From Humibacter albus DSM 18994 (GTDB taxonomy: Bacteria; Actinomycetota; Actinomycetes; Actinomycetales; Microbacteriaceae): 64,000 nt of DNA. The notes beneath the pieces are model-generated. The model was not told the DNA's origin. It searched no databases and saw only the letters and a program-made list of their open reading frames with translations. The first letter of the stretch is position 1, and each line of letters starts with the position of its first letter. Below, one piece after another: positions 48,455 through 56,039 of this stretch. The stretch lies in the NCBI RefSeq assembly GCF_000421825.1, contig NZ_ATXT01000011.1, positions 248,001-312,000 of the forward strand. Direction: 5' to 3'. Position numbers and translations under genes: made by a program.

Positions 48455-49405
48455 TTAGTCGACCTCCCGATCGCCGGACAGCAGCAGATACAGCGCAGCC
48501 ATGCGCACAGAGACGCCGCTCGCGACCTGGTCGCGCACCAATGAGCGCGCCGAATCGGCGGCTGCGGCGGAGATTTCCAGGCCTCTGACCATCGGGCCGG
48601 GATGCATGACCATCGTATCGGAGCGCAAACGATCCAAGCGCGAGGCATCCAGCCCCCAGCGGCGCGAGTACTCGCGGGTGTTCGGGAAGAACGCCGCGTT
48701 CATGCGCTCGGCCTGGATGCGCAGCATCATCACGACGTCCGGATCCGCATCGATCGCGGCGTCCAGGTCGTAGCCGATCTCGCACGGCCACTGGCCGGTG
48801 TCGACGGGAAGGAGCGTCGGTGGGGCGATCAGGGTGACGTGCGCGCCGAGCGTGTTCAGGAGCCACACGTCGGAGCGGGCGACCCGCGAGTGCAGGATGT
48901 CGCCCACGATCACGACGTGCACGCCGTCGAGCCCCTTGCCGCGGCTGGCGGACCCGTGCAGGCGCCGGCGCATCGTGAAGGCATCCAGCAGAGCCTGGGT
49001 CGGATGCTCGTGCGTGCCGTCGCCGGCGTTCAGGATGCCCGCGTCGATCCAGCCCGCGGAAGCCAGCGTGTGCGGTGCGCCCGATGCGGAGTGGCGCACG
49101 ACCACGGCGTCCGCGCCGATCGCGGCGAGTGTCTGCGCGGTGTCTTTGAGGCTCTCTCCCTTGGAGACGCTGGATCCTTTCGCGCTGAAGTTGATCACGT
49201 CGGCCGAGAGCCGCTTGGCCGCGGCCTCGAACGAGATGCGGGTGCGCGTCGAATCCTCGAAGAAGAGGTTGACGACGGTCTTGCCGCGCAGGGTCGGGAG
49301 CTTCTTGACCTCGCGACTGGAGACATCCGCCATGTCCTCAGCAACGTCGAGGATGCCGATGGCCGTTTCGCGATCCAGGTCCCGTGTGGAGAGCAGGTGC
49401 CTCAC
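48455..49405 (-). CDS. pyrB: Aspartate carbamoyltransferase catalytic chain
   Basis: A 316-aa enzyme that makes carbamoyl aspartate. The carbamoyl phosphate site [32 protein letters not shown], the [18 protein letters not shown] block and the aspartate-binding [10 protein letters not shown] are all present. No pyrI is seen, so it lacks the enteric regulatory chain. GTG at 49405 overlaps the pyrR stop by 4 nt. Confidence 0.97.
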   Translation of the reverse strand: MRHLLSTRDLDRETAIGILDVAEDMADVSSREVKKLPTLRGKTVVNLFFEDSTRTRISFEAAAKRLSADVINFSAKGSSVSKGESLKDTAQTLAAIGADAVVVRHSASGAPHTLASAGWIDAGILNAGDGTHEHPTQALLDAFTMRRRLHGSASRGKGLDGVHVVIVGDILHSRVARSDVWLLNTLGAHVTLIAPPTLLPVDTGQWPCEIGYDLDAAIDADPDVVMMLRIQAERMNAAFFPNTREYSRRWGLDASRLDRLRSDTMVMHPGPMVRGLEISAAAADSARSLVRDQVASGVSVRMAALYLLLSGDREVD

Positions 49406-50067
49406 GCGTCGGCCTCCCCTCTGCCGGCTCCATCGCTTCTGTCTGCGTCGGTGTCGGAGCCGCTCCTGCCTGCGCCGGTGTCGGAGCCGCTCCTGCCTGC
49501 GCCGCCAACCCCGTCGGCCTCGCCGTCGTCGATCGTGACGGCGTCGTCGCCGTCCACCTCGGTCACGCGCACGTTGATGCGTTCGCGACTGGAGCTGGGA
49601 AGGTTCTTGCCCACGAAATCGGCCCGGATGGGGAACTCGCGGTGGCCACGGTCGACGAGCACGGCGAGGCGCACGGCGCGAGGACGGCCGAGGTCGCTGA
49701 GCGCATCGAGCGCGGCTCGGATCGTGCGGCCCGAGAACAACACGTCATCGACGAGAACGACGACCTTGCCGTCGATCGAGACCGGAATGCTCGTCGGTGA
49801 TGGCGCTCTTGTCGGATGCTTCGCAAGATCGTCGCGGTACATCGTCACGTCGAGCGCTCCGACGGGTGGCGCGTCGGCCCCCGGAGCCGTGCCGTTCTCG
49901 ATGCGCGCGATCGTGGCACCGATTCGCTCGGCGAGGGCGACTCCGCGCGTCGGGATCCCGAGAACCACGAGATCGCCTGAACCCCGGTTGGACTCCAGGA
50001 TCTCGTGTGAGATCCGAGTCAACGCCCGGGCGATGTCAGCCTGGTGAAGCACAGTGCGTGCCGTCAT
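49402..50067 (-). CDS. pyrR: PyrR bifunctional regulator / uracil phosphoribosyltransferase with an extra tail
   Basis: Binds pyr leader RNA in response to UMP/UTP and also converts uracil and PRPP to [23 protein letters not shown] begins the protein; [21 protein letters not shown] is the PRPP loop. The PyrR core ends near residue 190; the remaining 30 residues ([20 protein letters not shown]) come from a 27-bp tandem repeat and are not family sequence. ATG at 50067 has its SD, GGAGAAGGGGG, inside a sequence like the PyrR-binding loop, so the protein probably represses its own translation and that of the coupled operon. Confidence 0.95.
   Translation of the reverse strand: MTARTVLHQADIARALTRISHEILESNRGSGDLVVLGIPTRGVALAERIGATIARIENGTAPGADAPPVGALDVTMYRDDLAKHPTRAPSPTSIPVSIDGKVVVLVDDVLFSGRTIRAALDALSDLGRPRAVRLAVLVDRGHREFPIRADFVGKNLPSSSRERINVRVTEVDGDDAVTIDDGEADGVGGAGRSGSDTGAGRSGSDTDADRSDGAGRGEADA
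49450..49503. repeat. 27-bp tandem repeat coding the pyrR C-terminal tail
   Basis: Two perfect copies of a 27-bp unit, 49450-49476 and 49477-49503, beginning GGTGTCGGAGCCGCTCC. Nine codons each, so copy number changes preserve the frame into the stop codon that overlaps pyrB. Confidence 0.85.
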
Positions 50068-50070
50068 GCA

Positions 50071-50096
50071 GACCCCCTTCTCCGCCTCACTGGACG
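50071..50096 (-). promoter_or_regulatory. Probable PyrR-binding RNA loop overlapping the pyrR ribosome-binding site
   Basis: On the minus strand the leader reads GTCCAGTGAGGC then GGAGAAGGGGGTC, ending 3 nt before the pyrR ATG. This matches the known PyrR anti-antiterminator core (CCAGAGAGGC followed by a purine-rich 3' side). The SD GGAG/AAGGGGG is part of it, so PyrR-UMP binding would block ribosome access. Mycobacteria use such translational control. Confidence 0.65.
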
Positions 50097-50102
50097 GTGG
50101 TT

Positions 50103-50120
50103 AAAGGTTGTCGAACCTTT
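50103..50120 (-). promoter_or_regulatory. Leader hairpin of the pyr operon
   Basis: AAAGGTT-CGAC-AACCTTT, a perfect 7-bp stem at or near the expected 5' end of the pyr transcript, followed directly by the PyrR-like loop. It could stabilise the 5' end or be an alternative partner; not a terminator, having no U-tract. Confidence 0.5.
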
Positions 50121-50123
50121 CCT

Positions 50124-50129
50124 ACCCTA
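50124..50129 (-). promoter_or_regulatory. Probable -10 box of the pyr operon
   Basis: TAGGGT on the minus strand, about 57 nt before the pyrR ATG; transcription from about 50117 would give a leader that includes the hairpin and the PyrR-like site. No convincing -35 box. Confidence 0.45.
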
Positions 50130-50348
50130 GCAGGGGCGCGGGCGCGCCTGCGCGGTGGAGAGCCATCAGGCGCAGAACGCGATTGGGTGCGCGGCCGGTC
50201 CCGTTCTTGCGTCCCACCGCGCCGCATTTACGGGCATCGTGCCCGCAGACGCTCGTGCTTCCCCTCGACGGCGTGGTGCGGTGGTGGTGGACCGGGCTGC
50301 GGGCGATCACGCTTCGTCGCATCCGGCAGAACGGACCCCTATCCGGTC
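50130..50348. other. Gene-free stretch between the pyr promoter and the 19-bp repeats
   Basis: No supported gene on either strand; short open frames have no family features. Near 50251 there is a degenerate copy (CTCGTGCTTCCCCTCGACG) of the 19-bp repeat unit that follows. Otherwise I see nothing in it. Confidence 0.5.
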
Positions 50349-50424
50349 TGTGCTTTCCCCTATGACTTGTGCTTTCCCCTATGACTCGTGCTTCCCCCTA
50401 TGACTCGTGCTTCCCCCTACGAAC
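50349..50424. repeat. 19-bp tandem repeat, four copies
   Basis: Copies start at 50349, 50368, 50387 and 50406; unit TGTGCTTTCCCCTATGACT in the first two, CGTGCTTCCCCCTATGACT in the third, and a partly diverged fourth (TACGAA end). The last copy runs into the stop codon of the PanE-like gene (50417-50419), so the array begins at its 3' end. Confidence 0.9.
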
Positions 50425-51379
50425 CGGCGCGGCATGAAGCGATCTTCGTCCCTGCCGCTTCCAGCCGTGGTACCCGGATGCCGAGGCGCCGCGCCTCGGT
50501 CATGGTGTCCCGATAGATGGCGTAAGGCTCGGGCGCGTTGGGGTCGGAGTGTGCGCTCAGCGAGCGGCTGGCCGCAGCGATGTGCGAGGTGGCCCAAGCG
50601 AACGCAGCTGAGGTCAGCGCTACCGGCGCGCGGTAGAGCAGCAATCCGCGCCGGTGCCGTCGCAGGTCAATGCCGCGCGCTTCGAGCAGAGGGATGAGTT
50701 CGCGGATGGTCAGCAGTGCCTGGCGGAAAGCGGGCCTGGACCCGACCATTTTCGACAGGCTGCCGACCTGCAACCCCTGGGAATGCATGCCGGCATCGGC
50801 GATGAAGTGGAGCCAGAGCCAGCCGCGGAAGTCTGGCCGTTCGCTGATCCGAAACCCGGCGTCGCGAAAGGCCTGGCGTACGTCCTTCTCGCGCTGGCTG
50901 GGCGATCCGTCGAGCGTCCCGAAGATCACCGAGGGCAGCAGCATTCCCGTGAGGGTTCCGTTGTCGGCGAAGGCGCCGCCGGCCTGTGGGAAGCCCCAGG
51001 CGAGCCTGTCGGCGGGAAGGGGAGCGACAGCATCCAGCGGGTCGGACCAGATGTTCCCGAAGACGAGGACTGCAGCGTGGCCGAGCCGCGGGGCGAGGAA
51101 CTGCGCGGCGTCGGTGAGCCGGTTGTGAGCCACGCTCAGCACGATCAAGTCGAAATCGTGGTCCGGTTCCAGTTCTTCGCGGTACCGCACGGGCCACGCC
51201 TCGACGACCGGCCGCCCGCGCGGTCCGCGCCGCGCGTCGAGGAGATCGAGATCCACGTCCCGGCCATAGACCGTGGCACGGCCGGGACGGACGTAGAACT
51301 CGACCTCGTGTCCGGCCTGTTCGAGGGCCCAACCGTAGATCGTGGCGATCACGCCCCGTCCGAACATCAAGATCCGCAT
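50417..51379 (-). CDS. PanE/ApbA-like ketopantoate reductase family protein
   Basis: A 320-aa NADPH-binding oxidoreductase-like protein. The Rossmann start MRILMFGRGVIATIYGWALEQ has GxGxIA in place of the usual GxGAIG; RPGRATVYGRDVDLDLLDAR and SVAHNRLTDAAQFLAPRLG follow as in PanE, and the C-terminal helical domain includes LWLHFIADAGMHSQG. A PanE role in pantothenate synthesis is doubtful: the catalytic Lys of classical PanE is not obvious. ATG at 51379 has GGAGGG about 8 nt upstream. It is divergent from a TetR-family gene across a 50-bp gap that holds a palindromic operator, so it is the likely regulated target. Confidence 0.75.
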   Translation of the reverse strand: MRILMFGRGVIATIYGWALEQAGHEVEFYVRPGRATVYGRDVDLDLLDARRGPRGRPVVEAWPVRYREELEPDHDFDLIVLSVAHNRLTDAAQFLAPRLGHAAVLVFGNIWSDPLDAVAPLPADRLAWGFPQAGGAFADNGTLTGMLLPSVIFGTLDGSPSQREKDVRQAFRDAGFRISERPDFRGWLWLHFIADAGMHSQGLQVGSLSKMVGSRPAFRQALLTIRELIPLLEARGIDLRRHRRGLLLYRAPVALTSAAFAWATSHIAAASRSLSAHSDPNAPEPYAIYRDTMTEARRLGIRVPRLEAAGTKIASCRAGS

Positions 51380-51402
51380 CTCGTTACCCTCCGGTTGATG
51401 TG

Positions 51403-51419
51403 TACGAAACCGTATCGTA
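51403..51419. promoter_or_regulatory. TetR-type operator between divergent genes
   Basis: TACGAAAC-C-GTATCGTA: a 17-bp palindrome centred on 51411, with 7 of 8 half-site positions matching the complement. It is the only strong palindrome in the 50-bp gap and resembles TetR-family operators. It lies 24 nt from the PanE-like start and 11 nt from the regulator's start, so the regulator may control both. Confidence 0.75.
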
Positions 51420-51429
51420 CGCTTATTCA

Positions 51430-52032
51430 ATGGCGCCTGACTTGTCTCGTTCTCGGATGTCCCGCGAACGCCTCGCCGAGTTGTTCGGCACCGTCCACGA
51501 GCTTCTGCTCGAGGTGGGCTACGAACGGCTGACGCTCGATGCGGTCGCCGCGCGCGCCCGCTCGAGCAAAGCCACCCTCTACCGGCGATGGGGTAGCAAG
51601 TCCGCGCTCGTTCTGGCTGCGTTGACCTCCGAAGGCGCCCAACCCCGCTATTTTTTCAGCGACAGGGACTCCTCGACCCTCGACGAGGTCTTCGCAGGGG
51701 CGCTCGGAGCCGACTACGTCTCAGGCGATGACCTGCGGATGGGCTTCATGCTGCTACACGCAGCCTCAGCCGATCCGGAATTCGCTGCCGCCTTACGCAC
51801 TCAGATAATCGCGCCGGGCGCGGATCAGTTGGCTTCCATCTTCGAGGCCGCCGCCGATCGCGGCGAGATCGTGCGTGACTCGCCCCTGTTCCGGCGGCTG
51901 GCATATCTGATCCTCACCGACCTCGCGTTCTTCCCCCTGCTCAATGGCGAGAGGGACGGCGAAGCACGCTCAGACCTGTACCGCCAAGTCATTCGGCCGG
52001 CGCTCACGTTCATCAACCGCCGAGGCGAATGA
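51430..52032 (+). CDS. TetR/AcrR-family transcriptional regulator
   Basis: A 200-aa repressor. The N-terminal HTH is seen in LTLDAVAARARSSKATLYRR followed by WGSKSALVLAAL; the rest (about 75-200) is the helical ligand-binding domain, resembling TetR C-terminal domain type with LILTDLAFFPLLNGERDGEA. Ligand unknown. ATG at 51430 lies 11 nt past the operator; no SD is evident, so a leaderless message is possible. It is expected to repress itself and the divergent PanE-like gene. Confidence 0.9.
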   Translation: MAPDLSRSRMSRERLAELFGTVHELLLEVGYERLTLDAVAARARSSKATLYRRWGSKSALVLAALTSEGAQPRYFFSDRDSSTLDEVFAGALGADYVSGDDLRMGFMLLHAASADPEFAAALRTQIIAPGADQLASIFEAAADRGEIVRDSPLFRRLAYLILTDLAFFPLLNGERDGEARSDLYRQVIRPALTFINRRGE

Positions 52033-52213
52033 GGACCTGCTTCCTGGCGTGGAAGATACGGCGTTGCCTGTTCTGGCGCTACACGACTGTCTGGATAGCA
52101 TCCGCTGGCGACGGTCCGGACTAGGAATTCGGCATCTTCCGTGGAACGGGAGGAGGCATCACCACCGTGGTCTCCTCGTGTTCCCGCGGTTCTCCACAGA
52201 TTTCGACGAACGA

Positions 52214-52242
52214 TTGAACGCGTTGTTCCCACCCGGTACAAT
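52214..52242 (+). promoter_or_regulatory. Promoter of the DUF222/HNH gene (leaderless)
   Basis: -35 TTGAAC (52214-52219), 17-nt spacer, -10 TACAAT (52237-52242), both close to the sigma70/SigA consensus. The ATG at 52250 lies 7 nt after the -10, the expected transcription start. It is the best promoter in the window. Confidence 0.75.
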
Positions 52243-52249
52243 CGAAGAT

Positions 52250-53665
52250 ATGTTCGATCGGGCTGAAATGACATCGGGAGCCGAATCCAGGCTCTCTGCC
52301 GACGCCCCGTCGCGTGCCGATGATGTCTCTCCCGTCGCCGACCCGCTCGTTGCCGACGCCTTCGAAGGCCACCCTTTCGCGGCCGATCAGCCTGCCGACG
52401 ATGCGAGCGACATCTGGGCGGACGAATGCGATGAGTCCGATTGGCTCGATGCGGAGCTGCCGCCTGCGGAGGCGGTTCCGGTTTCGGCTGAGATCTTCCT
52501 CGGCTGGGCGCTCGATGACGCCGTCGCCACGCAGGTCGTGTTGAACATGCAGGCTGCCCGTCAGCTCTTCGCGATCACCAGGGCGTTTCGCACTGCTCGA
52601 GCGAACCCCCTCATCTACGTCCCCGCCGCCGCGGCCGAGCGCATACCCGGAGTGCAAGACGTCGACTTCGCCGAGCGCTCGGTCGCGTTCGATCTGGCTC
52701 AGCGGCTGAAGCTCAGCGAGAACATGGTGCGCGACCTCGCCTATCAGGGCGACGTGCTCGACACGTCACTCCCCCGACTGAGGGCGCTCTTCGTCTCGGG
52801 CGCGATCAGCCAGGCGCACGTGCGTGCCGCCGTGGATGCCTGCAACGGCCTTCCCGATGACGCCGCAACTGCTGCATACGACGAGAAACTCGCCGCGGTC
52901 GCGACATCCGTTCCGGTTGGCCAGTTCCGCAGCCGATGCCGGCGGTTGCGCGAGCGACTGTGCGCGGAGACGCTGCAGGAGCGCCACGACAGAGCGGCGA
53001 AGCTGCGTCGTGTGGTCGTCGAGCCTGCCGAGGACGGCATGGCCTGGCTGCACGCATTCGCTCCGCTCGTCGACATCGTGCGTGCCGATGCTCGTCTGAC
53101 CGCCACCGCGCAGAGCATGAAGCACCGTGAGGGCGAGACGCGCACGCGCGACCAGCTGAAGGCGGATGCCCTGCTCGCCTGGCTCACAGGCGACGGCACG
53201 CCGAGTGCCGCCACGGCGCACCCGACAGTGATCGTCGACGACGGCGGACGGTTCGCCGAGCTGCTGGGCTACGGACCGATCCCGCCGAATGCCGCTGCAC
53301 GAGCGTTGCGCGACGCGCCCGCGTTCCGCAAGGTGATCGCCGATCCGATCCGGCCGGCACGGCTGAAGCTCGACACGACGCGGTACCGGCCTACCGCCGA
53401 GCAGAGGCACTGGCTGACGCTCCGCTACGGTCTTGACGATGCGGCGGCGCCTTACGTCGCACCCGGCCTGACGACCGGCGGCGAGGTGGACCACGTGGCC
53501 GAGTGGCAACACGGTGGCACGACCGATGTCGACAACCTGCTTCCCTTGAAACCGCGACTGCACCGGCTCAAGTCGGTGACACGCATCCGTCTCGATCCGA
53601 AACCCGACGGCGGGATCCGGGTGCGCACGCCCACCGGGTACGACTCCGACCCGCCGCCGTTCTGA
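52250..53665 (+). CDS. DUF222 / HNH endonuclease family protein
   Basis: A 471-aa protein of the 13E12-repeat type common in Microbacteriaceae and mycobacteria, usually in several copies per genome. The acidic N-terminus (about 1-75) is variable; the DUF222 helical domain covers about 80-330; the C-terminal HNH nuclease motif reads GGEVDHVAEWQHGGTTDVDN then LLPLKPRLHRLKS, with the DH, Asn and final His in place. Biological role unclear; possibly tied to mobile elements. ATG at 52250 is chosen from the promoter; the open frame upstream lacks family sequence. It ends in a repeat-rich region. Confidence 0.85.
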   Translation: MFDRAEMTSGAESRLSADAPSRADDVSPVADPLVADAFEGHPFAADQPADDASDIWADECDESDWLDAELPPAEAVPVSAEIFLGWALDDAVATQVVLNMQAARQLFAITRAFRTARANPLIYVPAAAAERIPGVQDVDFAERSVAFDLAQRLKLSENMVRDLAYQGDVLDTSLPRLRALFVSGAISQAHVRAAVDACNGLPDDAATAAYDEKLAAVATSVPVGQFRSRCRRLRERLCAETLQERHDRAAKLRRVVVEPAEDGMAWLHAFAPLVDIVRADARLTATAQSMKHREGETRTRDQLKADALLAWLTGDGTPSAATAHPTVIVDDGGRFAELLGYGPIPPNAAARALRDAPAFRKVIADPIRPARLKLDTTRYRPTAEQRHWLTLRYGLDDAAAPYVAPGLTTGGEVDHVAEWQHGGTTDVDNLLPLKPRLHRLKSVTRIRLDPKPDGGIRVRTPTGYDSDPPPF

Positions 53666-53880
53666 TCGGACGCGCTGACCGGCCGTTCTGGTCCGCCGTT
53701 GTGACGGCAGTCTTGGCCCGGTTTGATCGGGCGCGGTTCTGATCGCATGCAGCCCGACCCGGTGGCGTTCTGATGGGGCAGGACGGGCACCGGTCGGTTC
53801 GGGGTCCTGGCCCGAAGCCCGTGCTGACCCGAAGCCCGTGCTGACCCGAAGCCCGTGCTGACCCGAAGCATCCCGGCTCG
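53666..53880. repeat. Repeat-rich stretch with 17-bp tandem copies
   Basis: The unit CCCGAAGCCCGTGCTGA occurs perfectly three times (53811-53827, 53828-53844, 53845-53861), then partly. Upstream (53666-53780) there are degenerate copies of GTTCTGATCGG. No gene is visible; open frames across it are translations of the repeats. Confidence 0.85.
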
Positions 53881-54006
53881 TGGCGCATCACGGAGGTGGC
53901 GCACAACGCTCCGGCAATCGCGTTCTGGAGGAGGACCATTCCCGTCGAGTTCGCCGAGACGGTCCTGCCCGACGGGACCCGCGAGCAGCGGTTCGAGATC
54001 ATCTGA
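53881..54006 (+). pseudogene. C-terminal remnant of a GNAT acetyltransferase
   Basis: Frame 1 from 53881 reads WRITEVAHNAPAIAFWRR, TIPVEFAETVLPDGTREQ and RFEII then TGA (41 residues). The WxxxxxxxNxPAxAFWRR pattern followed by a hydrophobic strand is the conserved C-terminal end (acetyl-CoA site) of predicted GNAT acetyltransferases. No start codon, N-terminal domain or upstream homologous sequence remains: the repeats begin directly before it. A truncated remnant, not a working gene. Confidence 0.6.
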
Positions 54007-54012
54007 CGCCGC

Positions 54013-54084
54013 AGTCCCCGACCGAGTCCCCGACCGAGTCCCCGACCGAGTCCCCGACCGAGTCCCCGACCGAGTCCCCGACCG
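54013..54084. repeat. 12-bp tandem repeat, six perfect copies
   Basis: AGTCCCCGACCG six times (54013-54084), followed by a variant copy. It begins 6 nt after the remnant's stop codon. In the plus-strand frame it would code SPTE repeats, in the minus strand GLGR; neither is part of a supported gene. Confidence 0.95.
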
Positions 54085-54178
54085 AGCCCCCGCACGTCGA
54101 CTCGCATCCGGATCGCCGACGGGGTACCGCTACCGCTCGCTCTCCCGTACGGCTCACCAGCAGCTCTCGCCCGCTGAA

Positions 54179-54769
54179 CTACTCCCCGAACCCGTCCGCC
54201 ACGGCCTGCAACTGCGCCCGGTACTGTGCCCACCACTCGTCGCCGTGAGAGGGCAGGTTCGAGTTGGTCGGCCGCATGCCTACGGCCCCGTCGATGAGTT
54301 CCCGCACGATGTCCGCGTGCCCCGCATGCCGCGCCGTCTCCGCCGTCATGTGCACGATGATGCGCCGCAGAGTCACCTCGCGACGTTCTGCCGGCCACCA
54401 CGGCACCACACCCGACGCGTCGAGGTCGAGTTCTGCGATGGTGCGTCCGGAGAACTCGCGCGCGCGGACGTAAAACCCGGTCGTCCACTCGAGCGACTCG
54501 TCGGCAGTCGCCCACATGTCTGCGTTGTCTTCGGCGGTGTCGTCGATCCACGGCATGGCCACACCGGGGTCTCGCCCGAAAACCTCCCCGAAGTAGCCGT
54601 ACTCCGTGGAAGCGACATGCTTCACGAGGCCGAGCAGGTTGGTTCCCGTCCGCGTCATCGGCAATCGGGCTTCGCGCTCGCTGAGACCCTCGAGCTTCCA
54701 GAGCAGCGCGTCGCCGGCCGAACGGAAATAGCTGGTCAGCATGGCCTTCTCGGCCGAGTCATCCGTCAT
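54179..54769 (-). CDS. DinB-superfamily protein (DUF664-like)
   Basis: A 196-aa four-helix-bundle protein of the DinB/YfiT type. The three metal-ligand histidines are placed as in the family: LVKHVASTEYGYF in helix 2 and IIVHMTAETARHAGHADIVR in helix 4. Relatives are metal-dependent enzymes, some mycothiol-linked S-transferases, which would suit an actinobacterium, but the substrate is not known. The ATG at 54769 has TAGCGT at 6 nt upstream and no SD, so it is probably leaderless. Its gene is in the insertion between nusB and pyrR. Confidence 0.87.
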   Translation of the reverse strand: MTDDSAEKAMLTSYFRSAGDALLWKLEGLSEREARLPMTRTGTNLLGLVKHVASTEYGYFGEVFGRDPGVAMPWIDDTAEDNADMWATADESLEWTTGFYVRAREFSGRTIAELDLDASGVVPWWPAERREVTLRRIIVHMTAETARHAGHADIVRELIDGAVGMRPTNSNLPSHGDEWWAQYRAQLQAVADGFGE

Positions 54770-54775
54770 GCGGCC

Positions 54776-54781
54776 ACGCTA
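54776..54781 (-). promoter_or_regulatory. Probable -10 box of the DinB-like gene
   Basis: TAGCGT, then GGCCGC (6 nt), then ATG at 54769. The hexamer is identical to that of the SGNH hydrolase gene at 12073. Confidence 0.45.
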
Positions 54782-54828
54782 TGCCCCGCCGCAGACATCC
54801 TGTTCGCCTTTATTACCGTCGTCGGTGA

Positions 54829-55563
54829 CTACTTACCGCTGTCAGCGATGAACGACTTGAGCGCCGCTGTGTCGGTGATGCTGCCACCGTACTGGTGCCC
54901 GTTCACGAGCACGGTCGGCGTGGCCGTCACGGCCTTGATGTCCGCGCCCTTGATCGGACCGTTCACGGCCTTCGTCGTGTTCCGCGTCAGCCACGACGCG
55001 TACTTGTGCGAGTGGATGCACGAATCGACATCAGTGACGCCGGCCTTGTGCGCGAGCGACACCAGCTTGGCATCACTGAGACCGGACGAATTCTCCTCCG
55101 GCTGGTTCGCGTACAACGTGGAGAGATAGGCGAGGGACTGCTTCGGATCGGATGCCGCCACACACGTCAGCGCACTGCCTGCGCGCGAGGAGTAGTCCGT
55201 ACCCTGCGAGTTCGGATCGAGGAAGTTCAGCGGATGCACGCGCAGTGTGATGGCGCCGGTGTTCACGAGCTTCGCCAGCGCGCTTCCGTTGGCCTTCTCG
55301 AACTGGCCGCAGTACGGGCACATCGGGTCGATGTACGTGTCGACCACGGTCTTGCCGTCGCCCGCGACGATCGCTCCGAGATCGAAGTCCACGGCCCCCG
55401 CCGTACCGGTCGGGATTTTCGCGCTCGACGAGGCCGATGAACGGTCCGACGAGCCGGCGGAGCCACCCGCAGGCGCTCCGGTCGGTATGCAGCCCGCCAG
55501 GGCGAACGTCAGCAGCGCGGCAGCGGCCGCTACGCCGATGGCGTGCAGGATGGACTTCTTCAT
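54829..55563 (-). CDS. DsbA-like thioredoxin-fold lipoprotein
   Basis: A 244-aa exported protein. The signal MKKSILHAIGVAAAAALLTF then ALAGC is a lipobox with Cys25 as the lipidated residue. After a Ser/Gly linker (about 30-55), the DsbA/thioredoxin domain has the CxxC site DPMCPYCGQF (C82, C85), a helical insertion, and the cis-Pro loop TPTVLVNG. Two further cysteines (TCVAAS, DSCIHS) may form a second disulfide. Expected role: thiol oxidation or isomerisation on the outer face of the membrane. SD GAGGAC is 9 nt from the ATG. It needs Lgt, whose gene is at 22845-23837. Confidence 0.9.
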   Translation of the reverse strand: MKKSILHAIGVAAAAALLTFALAGCIPTGAPAGGSAGSSDRSSASSSAKIPTGTAGAVDFDLGAIVAGDGKTVVDTYIDPMCPYCGQFEKANGSALAKLVNTGAITLRVHPLNFLDPNSQGTDYSSRAGSALTCVAASDPKQSLAYLSTLYANQPEENSSGLSDAKLVSLAHKAGVTDVDSCIHSHKYASWLTRNTTKAVNGPIKGADIKAVTATPTVLVNGHQYGGSITDTAALKSFIADSGK

Positions 55564-55622
55564 GAGCGCCGGTCCTCTCGTTCGCGTCGAGCCGTGTCAG
55601 CGGTGCGCCGGTGTCCGCGTGG

Positions 55623-56039
55623 TCAGTGCGTGACCGCGGATCCGATCTTGGCGAGCAGCCCGTTGACGAACTTCGCAGAATCGTCGGTCGAGAGAGACGT
55701 CGCCTGCTCGACCGCTTCGGAGATCGCCACGCCGTCCGGAATAGCCGGGTTGAACAGAAGCTCCCACACGCCCATTCGCAGAATCGCGCGGTCGACCGCC
55801 GGCATCCGCTCCAACGTCCAGCCCTGAGCGTAGGTGCGGATCAGCTCGTCGATCTCGTCACTCTGGTCGATGACGCCGTCGACGATCTCACGGGCGTAGA
55901 GCCAGGACGCCTCGCGCGACGGCTCCTGCGCCGCCCGCTGCGCTTCATCGGCAACGGCCTGCGCGAACGGGATGCCACGCACATCGGCGCTGTAGAGCAG
56001 GTCGATGGCGCGCTTGCGTGCCTTGGTGCGAGCTCCCAC
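55623..56039 (-). CDS. nusB: Transcription antitermination factor NusB
   Basis: A 138-aa RNA-binding helical protein that joins NusE at rRNA boxA. TKARKRAIDLLYSADVRGI, YAREIVDGVIDQSDEIDELI, WTLERMPAVDRAILRMGVWEL and FVNGLLAKIG are canonical. GTG at 56039 overlaps the efp TAG (TAGTG). In most actinobacteria pyrR follows nusB; here the run from 50.3 to 55.6 kb lies between them. Confidence 0.97.
   Translation of the reverse strand: MGARTKARKRAIDLLYSADVRGIPFAQAVADEAQRAAQEPSREASWLYAREIVDGVIDQSDEIDELIRTYAQGWTLERMPAVDRAILRMGVWELLFNPAIPDGVAISEAVEQATSLSTDDSAKFVNGLLAKIGSAVTH

Noticed and set aside
50349-50424. A CRISPR array.
   Set aside because: 19-bp units follow each other without spacers, and no cas genes are present.
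53880-54248. A secreted SPTE-repeat protein or GLGR-repeat protein across the 12-bp array.
   Set aside because: The frames only run through the repeat and the antisense of the DinB-like gene; the GNAT remnant frame stops before it.
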